A stretch of 64,000 bases of DNA from positions 1-64,000 of the forward strand of contig CAJNYU010003198.1 in the NCBI GenBank assembly GCA_905331475.1, written 5' to 3'. Below, piece after piece: positions 34,177-47,462 of this stretch. Every line of letters begins with the position of its first letter. The stretch's first letter is position 1. Below the pieces are notes generated by a model. That model searched no databases. It saw nothing but the letters and a program-made list of their open reading frames with translations, and was not told the origin of the DNA. The translations under genes and the position numbers were made by a program. Source of the DNA: Rotaria socialis. Its lineage: Eukaryota; Rotifera; Eurotatoria; Philodinida; Philodinidae.

Positions 34177-36220
34177 TTTGAGAAAATAACTGTTAAGAAA
34201 ATAAATGAAAGTTTGGATTTAAGAATTTTAGAACTCTTTCTCTTCTCACAAGCTAATATAGCGTACAATAATATTTCAAAATAAGTCTTCTAATATAATT
34301 TCAATTTCTTTATCAACATGATAGCTACTAGGTGTGCCTGTTTCGGGTTCCCGCTCCTAGAAATCTAGAACCCACTTGAAAATTCGTCTGCATTTCATTT
34401 TGACTTTCTGGAGACATGGATATACTTATATTTCAAATTTCATTCTAAAGCAACCGATATCATGGCGGGTTCCCATTTCAAGGAACACGAAAATCCAATA
34501 GTGGCTTCATACAAATTGACACATCAGCATACGTGTCTATACGGCTCCCTACAGTCCTAACCAAATTTAGACTAATTTTCAAATCGGTCCCCGTTCCTGA
34601 GGGTGTGGGTGTGGCTGTGGGCGTGGCTGTGGATGTGGATGTGGCTGTGGGTGTGGGTGACCTCTTCTTTCATATCCATACCCACACCCACCCTGAATGA
34701 ATGTGTACAACCGTCTCCCATTGTCACTTACGTTAGTTCAATATAGTTGCAGGCGACTATATGTAAATATACTACGTGAATAAATTTATTTGTAGTAGAA
34801 TAAAATTATTCGAAGAAAAGAGAACTGTCGTCATGAATCCAAGCATCTATATAAGTGAATCAACATAAGGAAGATAAAAGTCAAATAAATTATTTGATTT
34901 CTTCTGAACGGTGGATGAGAAAAATGACGATAACTAAATAATGAATGATAAAAGTAAAAGTCATGCTTAAATAGTCTTCATACGACAATGAATAAAATCC
35001 AAAGTCTGCTATTGACAGCAAGTTACTTACTTGTAGTCTTTCTACGTTTCAAATGAAAAAAACGTTTTATTGATTCTGTATTAATAAGTATATGTTAACC
35101 CTCAAGTTGAATTCTACTATTCAACCATTGAAAGCCTACATATCTATACGGCTCAAGCAGGGGAGGGCTTAATCCTATGGCCGTCAGTGTCAACGGAATC
35201 AAAAGAGTTAGTGGAATCGTGGAATTAGATTTTCCGCCCTTGACTAATTGAATTCATGTGAAAATAATATGCTTATATAGATAAATATTTCCTCTATCCA
35301 GGAAATCAAAAATTAATTCAAACGAACGTTCTGCAGAGTAGTTATGAATTTTTCTCTAAGAAAGTAAAAGCGTGGAATCATATTCTGGGTAGCCGTTCTA
35401 TTTTTCTTAAATAGTAAAGACTTTTTCATTTGCACATATTTATTTTTCAATATAAAGATAAAGATTTTATCAGTACTTAGCCTTTATTATAGAGAAAAAT
35501 AGAAAAAAGTAACACTCCCTCTTCAACTGAGTAGCATTTTTAAAGGTGACGGAAAATCTGACTCGAGGAAAAAGCTATAGTTCACTTCATTGTGATCAAA
35601 AGTACCAATCATCGCATTTACTTTTGTACACACATTACGAACCAAGCATACAATCGTGAGCTCATCGAGATTTTTCAGAATACGATAAACAAGTAGAATG
35701 CATAGTATCGAAATGGATGCAGAAACTTGATTATATATTACTGTTACTTACTTCCAACTAATATCCTTTGTTAAAATGAACATCTGCTGAAACTCATTGC
35801 TTTATATACCTTTATGTTTATTGGCATTACATCGTCAATCTTCACCCTGATTATGCAATCATTTTCATAAAGAGATTGAAGCAGATGTCATGTAACAAGG
35901 TCGACGAAAGAGAAAGCTCACTAAAATAACTGTACATTACTTTTCTTTTTCATCAGATTTTTTCGAGTCTTTCAAATGTATGCTGCTCATTATTCACGAA
36001 AATTTTCATTTTTTGAGTGTATTCAAGAGCTCTTTCAAGTCTTTTCATTTCGTTTCGTTTTGGCTTCCTGACTAGAAAGAAAGCAAATAAATAAGTAATT
36101 TCCTCGACTGAAGGGATGGTCATACGAAATAAAATGAGTTTGGACGTGTCAAGGAGCGTGTGGTGTGGGTGTGGATGGGTGTGAGTGTGACTCTTGATCT
36201 AAACATCCACAGCCACAGCC
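33959..36220. repeat. 2.26 kb near-identical duplication, copy 2
   Basis: Counterpart of 30347-32608. Here it is continuous with a complete gene (copy B), so this is probably the original context and the other copy is derived or artefactual. Confidence 0.85.
34599..34694. repeat. TGTGGG telomere-like mini-element
   Basis: Copy of 30987-31082 within the duplication. Confidence 0.8.
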
Positions 36221-36250
36221 CCACCCACACCCACACACCCACACCCACAC
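36157..36250. repeat. TGTGGG telomere-like mini-element
   Basis: Copy of 32545-32639 with a differently rearranged C-rich arm (CCCCACCCACACCC and more repeats). Confidence 0.8.
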
Positions 36251-37083
36251 TTTCAATGAAATGATTCTTCTTACCGTTGAAAAAGCCAAATTTAACTTTT
36301 CAATTTCATACAAGAATTAAGTTTAAATTATTATTGAAACACTCAATCTATCCTATCGATCATTAAATGTTTTTCTTTTCAACTCTTACTCATTTATATA
36401 ATAATATGCACACATTAGTCAATATCATAAGTTATATCAGTGATCGTGGAGATGTTGTATATTCTATCTTTTTAATTCCTTTCGTATTTGATTAGCTTCA
36501 ACATCATGTATATTCAAATTTTTACTATACTAAGCGTCAGATATGAAAATCTTGACAATGTTGAATAACTTTAAAATGAAACGAAAACATTCAGAAAATG
36601 GCAAACTAAATCAATGATTCATTAGAATGATTCGAGAAACACGACAAAATTGCACGAAGATAAAAGAGCTTTTCCTACTCAACATATTGCGATAAGAAAA
36701 TGTTTTTCATCATTACTTTCCTTCGTTATAAATGAAATTGTGTTTCAACTTGTTCAATAAATTGAAAAACATGATAAATATTGTACTAATAGTTAATCTT
36801 AACATGATATGTTACTTAAAAAGAGGATTATGGAAGACATTATTCAGATTTCATTATTAAGTCATAAGGAATCAGTTGAGCATCTATATAGGTATTTGGC
36901 TTCATGATTGTGCATAATATGACACGCCCATACCTTCATTCACATTTAAAATAGCTTTGATATACGTATAAAAAGTATATATTTTACGCTTTAAATGTTT
37001 TCCCCTTCAGTCTGTTTATTTCATAATGCTTTTATTTTATATAAATTAATTTAGTTTTGAACAAATTTTATTTAAATAAACTT
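36251..37083. other. Intergenic, no gene recognised
   Basis: AT-rich; includes the 3' flank of the F-box gene on the minus strand. Confidence 0.4.
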
Positions 37084-38937
37084 TTATACGAATTCACAAC
37101 TACATATTTCTGTATGAGGAAAATATTCTTTTACATACTTAGGAATTCGATATTTACCCACCAAATTTAAACAATGCAATTTTTTGCCATGGATTGGTGT
37201 AGCATTTCTTGTAAATTTTTCCGTTACTCTTCTTAGTGCTTGGTAAATGGCAACAACAGAAATATTATTTGACAAACGCATTTTAGTATCAAATAGAAAT
37301 AGTTCGATATAATCTAAATGAGCTTCAGTAAGATCAAGTGTGATCAGATGAGGATATTCAATAATTGGTAAATTTTGATTGCCATCACTTTTTGGTTTAC
37401 CATTTTGAGGTTTCATATTTTCTATAATTAGTTTTTTCAAATGTGGAAATGATTCAGCAATTCGCAGAAAAAAATTATATTCAAAAGGTCGTTCATCATA
37501 TAATGATATTTTAGTAACACATTTATATAATCCACCTGGAAAACTATTGGTTATTTTACAATATTCGTTCAGTGTATAAGGGTATGAATAAACATGACAT
37601 TGACCTCGCTGAGTGTCTGTAAAATAATCAACATACGAAATAATATGATTATTATGAAAATCTTTGAATGTATATTGAATATCTTCATTTGATGGTATAT
37701 TAATTCGATTAAGAACACCAGTAGTTGAGCGAATATAAAATTGAAGCCTTTTTAATCGTGACATATTATTGAGAATATTTTTTCTTAAATCATTACCATC
37801 AACAAATCTATTTATATCGCAAATTTTAACATATAAACTAAGTTCTTCTAAATTGAACATTCGATTTAGCAGTGGAACAATTAATTCATCATAAGCACTT
37901 GTCACAACATTCGAATATAACGAAAAGTATTTTAAATTAGGTAAATTTTCCTAGAAAATAGAGAAAATTCCATTTCATTTTCTAAAATTAGAAATAATTT
38001 ACCATATTATTGATTGTTTGCTGTGAAGATTGAATATCAGCAACATTAACATAAAGAGTATGAAGCTGATTGAAACGTCCATCAAGTAAATAAAGACAAT
38101 CATCGAAATTGTTTACAGTAGCATGCAATTCTAAGAGAGTTGTGGAGGCTAAATTTTCAGTAAAAATTTTCAACGATATTCTTGAATGCCAAATAGAAGA
38201 TGGACAAAAATTCAAATATTGTAGATTGGTGAAAATTTTAATAATACGTTGAAATATAACTCCATTGACATGTTCTCTATCATTGTCCTTTTTATTTACA
38301 TTCATATTGAAAGTAAGTGATAAAATTTTATTTTTAAATAGATCAGTTAATGCATTTTCGTCTAAACACAAATACAAAAGTCATGAAATACCTGTAATAT
38401 AATTCCTCAGCAATGACAAAAAATACTGATCAATCATTTATCAGATATTTTATGAATTGAGGAATTTTTAGTCTCAAAAGAACTGCAATGCGACTGTTTT
38501 TTTCTATATATGCGTCTTATTTCTTCTCAATTAAAACAATTGAAATAAGATATCTCACCCAAAAAGTATTGTATAATTGTCTTGGGGGTAATATTACATA
38601 AAGAAAGTCCATCTAAACTAGGATAATTTGCAGCTAGAAGAATACGTTCCATAGATGATGATTCAAGATGAAGACATTTGACTTTATGATTCATTTTAGG
38701 TAGAATTTGTGAACAAAATTGATCAAGCATTGAATCAGTTAATGAACATATGGAACCATCCGATAAATGTTTCAGTAATGTCACATGATTAGTAAAAATT
38801 GGATCATGCACAATTGTAGTAAGTCGTTGATTAACATCTATTAAAGAGTAGAGTACATCAACTTGACACATATTTTTAAAAATCATCATAAGAATTTCAT
38901 CGGGTAAATCACCCAATTGAATCGTTGAATGTTTCAT
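37084..38937 (-). CDS. F-box protein, three exons (copy 1, intact)
   Basis: Exons 38559-38937, 38003-38361 and 37084-37950 join with GT-AG introns and agreeing phases to about 534 residues. The start at 38937 is chosen because its paralogue at 44788 begins at the same place; an upstream in-frame ATG at 39009 is possible. LGDLPDEILMMIFKNMCQVDVLYSLIDVNQRL near the N-terminus is an F-box. The rest has leucine-rich-like stretches (LQYLNFCPSS, LLELHATVNNFDDCLYLLDGRF, LEELSLYVKI, LITLDLTEAH) and ends KYVKEYFPHTEICSCEF. The expected role is substrate recognition in an SCF complex; the substrate is unknown. Confidence 0.85.
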
Positions 38938-39856
38938 GTTTACTTTCATTTCTGTATATGATTTTGTAACTTCGATATGGGAGTATTTATATGTACACAT
39001 TTCTTTCATCTAATTGATTGATGTCGTCCATGAAAACAAAGGTTCATTTTTCTATAATCCAAGTTGACGATAAGTGAGCAAATGAATCTAAAGACGGCGC
39101 TTTATTTATTTTTGTTCAAAACAAACGTGATATGAAAAAAGAAGAGCATTGATCCAGTCTTTTCTAATGAAATGGTGGTTTCTTTTTTCAATTTAGCACC
39201 ATTTAAAAAAAACGAAGAAACTCCGACTAAAATATTTAATTTAATTTAAAAGAAATGCAAAAAGAAAGAATCACGATTTAGGAATAGTGAGCATATTTTT
39301 CTAATTGCTATGATTGTGTTGGTTCTCTCAAGGGTGAAAGTGAAAACCTTTCAAAACATTTCTTTTCTATTTAAGATATTTATTTGAATTATTGTTTTTT
39401 CTGTAATATTAATAATTATTTTGTAGTTTTGTCACGTGTATTTGAATCTTTTAAAATCCCAGAAGTCTGTTGAAGTCTTCGCAAGTTATCTGAAATCTTT
39501 CGAAAGCGAGAAGCTGATATTTTTCTCCTGTGATACAATTAAACAGCCGATTTTTCTTGAGAAAACGAAACTTCACGAAGACTTTTTTTTTCAATTAATT
39601 CTCTAAATCGAACTATGATCCTAAGAGAGAATGCCTACAACGTAAGGAAGAAGTCACCTTACTCATCTATTGTATTTGTCAACGATGTAGCGGCTTATAA
39701 CACGAATATAATGGAATTAAAACAGGTTATTTCTCTTTTCACAATGATAAAATCTCATCTTAACGCAAATTTTCATTTATTAATCTTTGGATGTTCTCTG
39801 TGTTGGTGAAAGATGCGGATCTTGTATCAATCAAATTCACAGGTCCCAATAGATTT
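38938..39856. other. Intergenic, no gene recognised
   Basis: Upstream side of the F-box gene; AT-rich with poly-T and poly-A runs. Confidence 0.4.
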
Positions 39857-39900
39857 TGAGGGTGTGTGTGGTTACTGATGAAAAAATACCCACCCACCCT
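39857..39900. repeat. Short telomere-like inverted pair
   Basis: TTGAGGGTGTGTGTGG and CCCACCCACCC around a 20-base spacer. It has the conserved TTGAGGG edge. Confidence 0.7.
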
Positions 39901-40021
39901 TTTTGCCATCTATTGGCAACAATGTCGATCAATCGAGAAACTATTTCCGTTCTAATTCTGGAATGAAAACCATCTATACTCATTCGAGGCTAGTTCCTGT
40001 GATTATTGTCGATAGTTTTAG

Positions 40022-42245
40022 ATGACCACACAACAACAACATAATCCGAATCGATTTTTATCTGCCAATAAATGGTCACGATTTTGTCATAGGTAAATCG
40101 TTTCATTGAAATTTCATTTCATTTGAATAATATTTTTTTTCTCTAGTTGGATAACAGAATTAATTCATCTCTGTCATAAACAAGGAACGCTTTATTTAAA
40201 TGATCTTTATGGTATACTTCCTCAACATGAGTCAAAAAAACTCATTGAAAAATTAGAAGATTATTGGCTCAATGGAATCAAACGACATCCGAACAGAGCA
40301 AGTCTTCTTCGTGCGACAATTCATACGATGTTCGGACGATGTCGAAAATTATTTTGTAAAGTCTGTAGAATAGCTTCGAGAATCAAATTTTTTTCATGAA
40401 TAATAACATGTTTAATTATATATTTAATGGATTTCTTCGAACCGTGTTCCAAAATGTCTGTTGAATTAGTATATCTACTTACTTATGTGCTAGTATTTGT
40501 CATCATACAGTGAGTAAAATGTTCTATTATTTATCGATCTTTGTGAACTTGTTCTTTCCGAATTCTTGTTTTTCTTAAAATATTATATACTTCAGCATAA
40601 GATTCTTGTTTAAAAGAAAAAAAATGTTTGTGACTGTATGAGTAGACAAGATTCTTACATACTGACTGACTCCTATAATTAAGATATAATCTGTAGTATG
40701 CGTCAAGAAATATATTTCACTTATTTTAGTTTTATTGTTATTGTAAAACAAGAATTTGACTTTATGAGATACACAAAGATCAAAAGCAGAATATTTTCAT
40801 TGGAGTCTGAGTAAGATTGGATTGGTTCACAAAACAATCGATAAGTTCCGAACTTCGCATAAGAAAAACAGCAATTTTAGCTGAGATTATAGTTTCTTTA
40901 TTTCGAATATTGAGAGAATTTATATAGATCGATTGAGGTGATTATTAATATCTGCCAAGGGCCATTTTGATTGACTAAAGATTTTGGGCTGATCATGAAA
41001 AATTGCTCATATCAAACATTAATTTACATTAGAAGAATGGTGTTTCCATTAAAAGAAATAAATGGCAGACGTTATCCATTTATATAAAGAATATTTAGCA
41101 CTTATTAAAGTCCATTTCCTTTCTGAGACTAATGTTTCGTTGGCACTCAGTATTTCTGAAAATGTCTAAGAATCAATCACCGACAGTACAACTCACTAAC
41201 CAGTCGGTAATTGAGATGTGCGAGAGCAAAAGAGATAGTCCAAATGATGTTTTTGCACATCAAAATTTTTGAAGTATGCTCGATTGGTCGGTTGCAATTT
41301 CAATCCTGACCTGGCTAAGGTCTCGAGAAGAGCATCCCAACCGAAGCTCAAGTGATATAGTAAAATCTTCTATGATTTTAATTGAATTATTTTGTAAGTC
41401 ATATGAATTAGAACTTATTTCAAGAAAAGTGATCGCAAAAGTACTGATTTCGTTGACTAAATAAGTTAAAAAAGCTTACAATATTGATGAATTCTTGTAG
41501 ATATAATATGGATTCGGTATCTATATGCCGGAACTAATGAATCTTGACTAATCCATGAAGGAAAATAAGAATCTGGAACGAACAAGTTCAATTACACTTC
41601 TTTGTACCTGAAAGTAAATTTTATTAGTTTTATTATTTAATTGAACTATTCGCAATGAAAATGCGGGTTGCTTATTATGGTTTAATCTATCGTAAAGTAA
41701 GACTCCACGTTTGATTACATTAAGGACAAGACCATCTATTTAAGTTCTTCGTTTATCAACTAGTTCTCTAAATGCATTTACTTCGGGTCAAATCACTGAT
41801 GTATTTTCAAATGATCCTAGTCAAATTGAAATGTCTTTTGCTTCTTTTAATCATATACAGGTAATGTGTATCAAAACAAAATCTTTGTCTTTGCATATAT
41901 TTCTTATCGGAAAAGGTTACACCATTTGATATAATAGCAATGATTATTTTATTCTAGCATTTTATTAAAATATATTTCATTAATTGCTATTGGTTGTACC
42001 ATTGTAACTGTACTAATTTTACTTTAGGTGAAAAAAAAGATTTCTCGTGTGACATAGACTTTAAAATGATTGATTTTTGTAGAATGAAAGTTTTACAAGT
42101 TACAGATGAGCGTATTAAAATAATGTCGGAAGTTATTAAATCGATGCGTATTATCAAAATCTATTTTTGGGAATACGCGATCTTGTTCATTATTTAACTG
42201 CTATAAAACGAATGAAAGTTAGTTCGAATAATTATTTGAGTGAGA
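40022..42245 (+). pseudogene. ABC transporter subfamily C (MRP-type) pseudogene
   Basis: Exon-sized pieces in the expected order match the N-terminal part of ABCC/MRP transporters, which are multi-drug and anion exporters. They are NPNRFLSANKW at 40022-40092, then LYLNDLYGILPQHESKKL...SLLRATIHTMFGR at 40147-40345 (AG-T phase match), MDFFEPCSKMS at about 40429, KMRVAYYGLIYRKVR at about 41655, SGQITDVFSNDPSQIEM at about 41785, and LQVTDERIKIMSEVIKSMRIIKIYFWEYA at about 42090-42180. Between these pieces are stops, frame changes and an insertion near 41705-41750. The remaining membrane segments and both nucleotide-binding domains (no Walker A or signature motif) are absent. It is a decayed 5' fragment. 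Confidence 0.75.
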
Positions 42246-43480
42246 GAGAAAATTTTTTTTTCTGTTCTATATACATTTCTTTTACTTGATGAAACGAAAA
42301 GAGACTATCGATTAAAATCCATATCATTAGATGCAACAGATTATGAAGTTGAAAAAAAGACGGCTCAATCTGCAGAAATTAAATTTGATATAGAACGAGC
42401 GCGTTAGGAAAGATGAGATCATTAACCGACATTATTCTTTAAAGAAACAATGTCTGGCTCGAGTCGGATCATAAACAATTGACCTATGTCGAACACCAAT
42501 GGCAGAGATGCTCGACTGGAGAAACATGTCATACTCTTGTGGTATAGCTCGAATCTCGACTTGTAAGGAAAGAATAGTCTCTTCAAACAGGATTTTTGTG
42601 TTCCTTTTTGCGATTGTCTTTTTCTCGGAGTTTGAAGCAAGATATACAGATAACTAAGAGAGAAGTGAAAGAGAAAAAAACGAGAGAGAAATAATAGAGA
42701 CTTAGGATATGAAGCTCCGTGAATGAAAAGAACACATGGACCAGTTTTACACTGGTAAATAAGAAGAAAAAACCACATTCGCTGTCAAACTGTATGTATA
42801 ATGGCAAGGTTAGGATTAACTAACACTGAGTAACAAATAATTGAAGGAATCCACGTATTTAAATGTACATACCTTCTATAGTTCGTAGATTTTATCATCA
42901 CCCAGTAGCATATGTCGAATATCTTATCAGCATATCTTAGGGCGAGAGTACTCCAACTGGATCTTGTTGGTTCCACAAGTAATCCGACGAAATTCTGACA
43001 ATAGAATCCGTCGCTATCCGATAAGATTACCTCCATATTTCTTAACTTGGCCTAGTTCACCGCTGTAATCAACGTTTTATACAATTTATTTTGATTAAAA
43101 CAATTTTTTTCATTATTTTAGTCCAATTCAATATCGGAAACCAACAATAGATATTTTGTTTTGAAAAAGAATTCCTTTTTTAAAGATATATCTGCAATAT
43201 AACAGGGAAGGTAAACAATGTTTTAACAAAAGAAAAATCATCTTTTTGTTTTTAGTGATGGTTTGAGCGGTGCAAATCAGTCTGTTTGTTGATCTGAATT
43301 AAATGAATATGCTGCTTTGTCTATGACATATCAGATAGATATGATGTCCACCATTTATCGTATTCCAGAAATACGATAACTGGTAAAAACTTCTATCCAA
43401 ATAAAACATCATAGATGGATGCAGCAATAGTAAAAGGAGTTGGGCTAGTGATTCAACTTGAGATGTGTGTATGAGTCCAG
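42246..43480. other. No intact gene; TCGGATT-rich patch
   Basis: A short block near 42955-43030 is rich in TCGGATT/AATCCGA words, like 43895-44035 and 61015-61300. Other open frames are short and unrecognised. Confidence 0.4.
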
Positions 43481-43837
43481 ATATATATGGGCTTAAGCGG
43501 TCCGCATGAGATCTCAATTTGGCTTCTTTCTATTATCAGTTAATAATTTAACCATACTCGAACCAAATTATCACCCTTATCACTAAGCCACTAAATTTAA
43601 AATATCAGCTGTTGATGCCGAACTTAAAAGAAAATTATTCAATCTCTAAAAGCATGTCCTATTGTTTTGAAGGAACTGAACCATTTCTTATAAGCTCGGC
43701 ATCAACAGCTGATATTTTAAATGAAGTAGATTAGCGAAGAGGGTGATAATTTGGTCTGAATATGGTTAAGTTATTAACTGATAATAGAAAGAAGCCGAAT
43801 TGGAGTTCCATGCCGGCTGCTCACACCCATATATATA
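43481..43837. mobile_element. Foldback element with about 150 bp imperfect inverted arms
   Basis: The left arm from TATATATGGGCTTAAGCGG and the complement of the right arm from TATATATGGGTGTGAGCAG are alike for about 150 bases, including GGCTTCTTTCTATTATCAGT and TCAGCTGTTGATGCCGA on both sides. The spacer is about 70 bases. No reading frame; non-autonomous. Confidence 0.75.
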
Positions 43838-44787
43838 CATGACGTAATAAACAAAAGTTTGTCAGAAAAGTATCGATCTGCCAGTAATATCTGATTTACT
43901 GATAGAATCCTACCGAATCAATATACTTTCCGGCATTTTCCGACAGACGAATCCGCCAATTCCAATGGTCGGATCCCGCCACCAGAGATTCTGATAACTT
44001 TCGACAGCATCCGGAACCGGAATTTATCGCCCTGGGTAATCATTTTATTTTGGGAACCGGAAAGTTGAGCACGATGAAAGATGAGATTTAATAATTTTTT
44101 ATAAGGTTTGTTTTGGTAATTCCACGTTTATCCAACTTTTATTAGTATTACATTCAGATGAGTGGTATTTCCATCGATTAATTCTTTTCGAAATAATGTT
44201 ACATTACAACATTGATTCAGTTGGATAATTAATAGCTTTTGTATTATTTGTCCGTATTTAAGATTACCTAGTCGAAGTTTTAAAGCTTCAATATGATAAG
44301 ACTGAAAGAGTATGTATACTGCGTTGTCGGCTTAATAATATTATTTATAGTATTACATGCGTGAAGACTTCGTTGGACCATTATTGGAAATAATTGCTAC
44401 ATTAAAAAGTACAGTATATCCGAGAATGAGCGCTCTGTCATTTTTCGATAGTAGGATTAATCCTCTATTGCCTATTCGTTAAGCGTTATTAATTAGAAGA
44501 AAGTTAAACATATTTACTGTCCCCACTTAGCGTTTGGTCTCACGATTGTTCAAGTTCACTTTCGATTTTATATTCTCCGTGTATGAGTTAATTTTGTTGT
44601 TTCGTGCTTCACTTTCCTCGTGCTCAACTTTCACCAACCCCACTTATTCATAGTCAAGTTAGGTTATAGAAAAAAAAGAATGCACCATTGTTCTCATTGA
44701 CGATTAAGGTCATACAGGTGACGTAAATGTCTATGTATAAATGATCACATTTTAACGTTATCAATGAATATATGAGACGAGAAAATA
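43838..44787. other. No gene recognised; TCGGATC-rich patch
   Basis: Bases 43895-44035 hold repeated TCCGGCA/TCGGATC-type words. The rest is AT-rich and leads into the F-box gene. Confidence 0.4.
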
Positions 44788-46734
44788 ATGATGATACATT
44801 CACTCGTTCAATTAGATGATTTACCAGATGAAGTTCTTATGATTATTTTGAAAAAATTAGACAGTTATGAAGTACTGTATTCTTTAATAAGTATCAATAA
44901 ACGGCTCAATACACTCGTACATGATTCAATTTTTACAAGTCATTTAACATTGATGAAGAGACTCGCCAATGATTCTATCTCACCGTTATCCGAGAGAATA
45001 CTTCATCGATTTTACTCACAAATTTTACCTGAAATTCATTATAAAATCCAATGGCTAAACATTGAATCATCTTCTATGGAACGAATTCTTTCTGCAAATT
45101 ATCCAAATTTACATGGACTCGGTTTATATAATCTTGAAATGGAAACCACAACACATTTATTCGCTAGTAAGATACTTTTTTCAAGAAATGAGAAGAATAG
45201 CAAAAATGCGTAATGTTCATTTCATCATTCGCTTAATGGAATAAAGTACATCATTGGATATCCTATCGATAAGAAATTAGTTTTATCTCGAAATGTAACT
45301 TCCAACGTAAATTATGAGTAAAAAGAAAATTTTCATCAAAAAATGTTACATGAAAATTAGTATAAATGTTTATATGAGAAACATGATCTATCCGAACAAC
45401 ATGTAAACATGATTAATTAGTTTCGAAAAAAAATTTATATTTATGTTTAGATGGAAATATTTTTACTGATTTAATGAAAAATCAAATTCTATCACTTATT
45501 ATCTGTATTAGAAAAAATAGAAAGCAAACTTCAGCAACAGATGAGAATACAATTATGTTTACAAATCTCTTTACTATGTTCACCAATCTACAGTATTTAA
45601 ACTTCAATTCATCTTCAATTGATCCTCAATACATATCATTTGAGATTTTATCTCCAATCTTCATTTCGTCAACACTCCTAGAACTGCATGTCAGTGTAGC
45701 AAGCTTTGGCGACTGTCTTTATCTACTTGATGGGCGTTTTGATCAATTTCGAGCATTTTATGTTAACATTTCTTGGATTCCTTGTTCTTCACGTTTAAGA
45801 AGCAATAATATGGTAGATTGCTTTTCATCAAAATCGAATTTATTCAAATGAAGTTCTATATGTTATTTTTTTTAGGGAAATTTACCTGATTTAAAATGCT
45901 TTTCATTACATTCTAGCACAGATACACTTGCTTATGATGAACTAATTGTACCGTTGTTACATCGAATGTTCAATTTAGAAAAGCTTGATTTATATCTTGC
46001 CATTTGTTGCAAGAACGGATTAATCGATGGCAATAATTTAAAAAAGAATATTATCAATCATATGCCGAAATTAAATAAATTTAAATTTAATATTCGCTCA
46101 ACTGTTCGTCTTGATAATCAAATCAATTTACTGTCTAATGAAGATATTCAATATACATTTAATGACTTTCCAAATAACCAAATTATTTCTTGTGTTGATT
46201 ATTTTTCCGAGATAAAGCAAAGTCAATGTCATATTTATTCATATCCATACGAATGGAAAGAGTATCATCAAATAACAAATAGTTTTCCAGGTGGAATATC
46301 TAACAATGTTCGTGAAATATCGCTGTTTGATGAACAACCTTTTGAACATTATTTTTTTTCAAATTTCGAAATCATTTCCATGCATGAAAAAATTAACTTT
46401 AATTAATGAAAAACCACAAAATGATAAGCAATATGGAAAATTAGATGATAAAAATGAGCATTTGTCAATCGCTGAATATCCACATCTTTCTCAACTTAAT
46501 CTTACTGAAGCTCATGATGATTATATCGAAGAATTTCTTGTTGATACGAAAGCCTGTTTACCAAATAATCTATATCTTTCTGTTGATTATCAAGTACTAA
46601 AACGTGTGACACAACATTTTACAAACAATACAATACGAAACAATTGTAAAAAACTGCGTAGCTTAGGTCTAATAGGAAAATGTCGAATTCCTAAATATGT
46701 AAAAGAATATTTTTCTCATACAAAAATATTGTGA
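44788..46734 (+). pseudogene. F-box protein, three exons (copy 2, one frameshift)
   Basis: Exons 44788-45166, 45451-45812 and 45876-46734 match copy 1 (37084-38937, opposite strand) exon for exon, with the same splice positions. The F-box is LDDLPDEVLMIILKKLDSYEVLYSL. In exon 3 the frame breaks at about 46345-46360 within a run of eight T: one frame ends in a stop at 46404-46406, and the continuation (SKSFPCMKKLTLINEKPQN ... GKCRIPKYVKEYF) runs one base out of frame to 46734. Everything else is open. It is either a very young pseudogene or a homopolymer sequencing error; the homopolymer makes an error plausible. Confidence 0.8.
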
Positions 46735-47401
46735 ATGTTATCAATTTTTGTTTAAATAAAACATGTTCTCAGACGAAATGGATTTTTATAGGATGCTAAT
46801 GCTCACATGAAAAGGAAAGAGTAAAGGAGAACTGAAGTTGTGAATGCAGATCAAATGGACCTATTTTTTTGTAGGTGTAAATTCGACTATGTCTTAGATT
46901 ATGCTCATCGAAGAAATATAAAATAAAGACATCGAACATTGATATTGAATAAAAGAAAGAGAATATTCGACTAAGTATCATCATTGAGTAATATATGATG
47001 AGATAAATTTATTTTAAGGAATGATAACTGTGAAAAGAAAACTTTTTCATATGATGGTAAGTTTGAGATATATAATTCTTGTTTGTGGAAAGTTGTGTTG
47101 TTGTTACTGTTCTTGTTGTTCATCCTTGAAGTTTTTTTGACAATATCATTTGCTCTTCGTTTTATTTTTTGTGCTAAAAGGTTTAACATGTTGTATTCCA
47201 CATCGGTACTATAAAAAGCGAGAATTTAGGAATAAGTAGAGAAGCTAAAAAATTCTTAACTTACTTATTTTGATTAATAAAGTTCCTGTAATCAATCGAA
47301 AACCATTTGTAGTTTCGGTCTCCATTGAACTATATTTAAAAAGAAAATTGGCAATGAATACAAACTGTTTAGTCTTACTTCGAAACGGATTCGAAAAAGT
47401 T
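46735..47401. other. Intergenic, no gene recognised
   Basis: AT-rich; short open frames only. Confidence 0.4.
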
Positions 47402-47458
47402 CTTGAGGGTGTGGGTGTGGGTGTTATCATGTCTCTGACTGGCACACACACACCCTTC
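47402..47458. repeat. TGTGGG telomere-like mini-element
   Basis: CTTGAGGGTGTGGGTGTGGG, then GTTATCATGTC and CACACACACACCC. Its core recurs at 52924-52975. It lies four bases from the stop codon of the TPR remnant. Confidence 0.8.
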
Positions 47459-47462
47459 GTTT

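Noticed and set aside
42422..43036. Minus-strand frames downstream of the ABCC pseudogene
   Set aside because: Translation has no recognisable family and overlaps a TCGGATT-rich patch.
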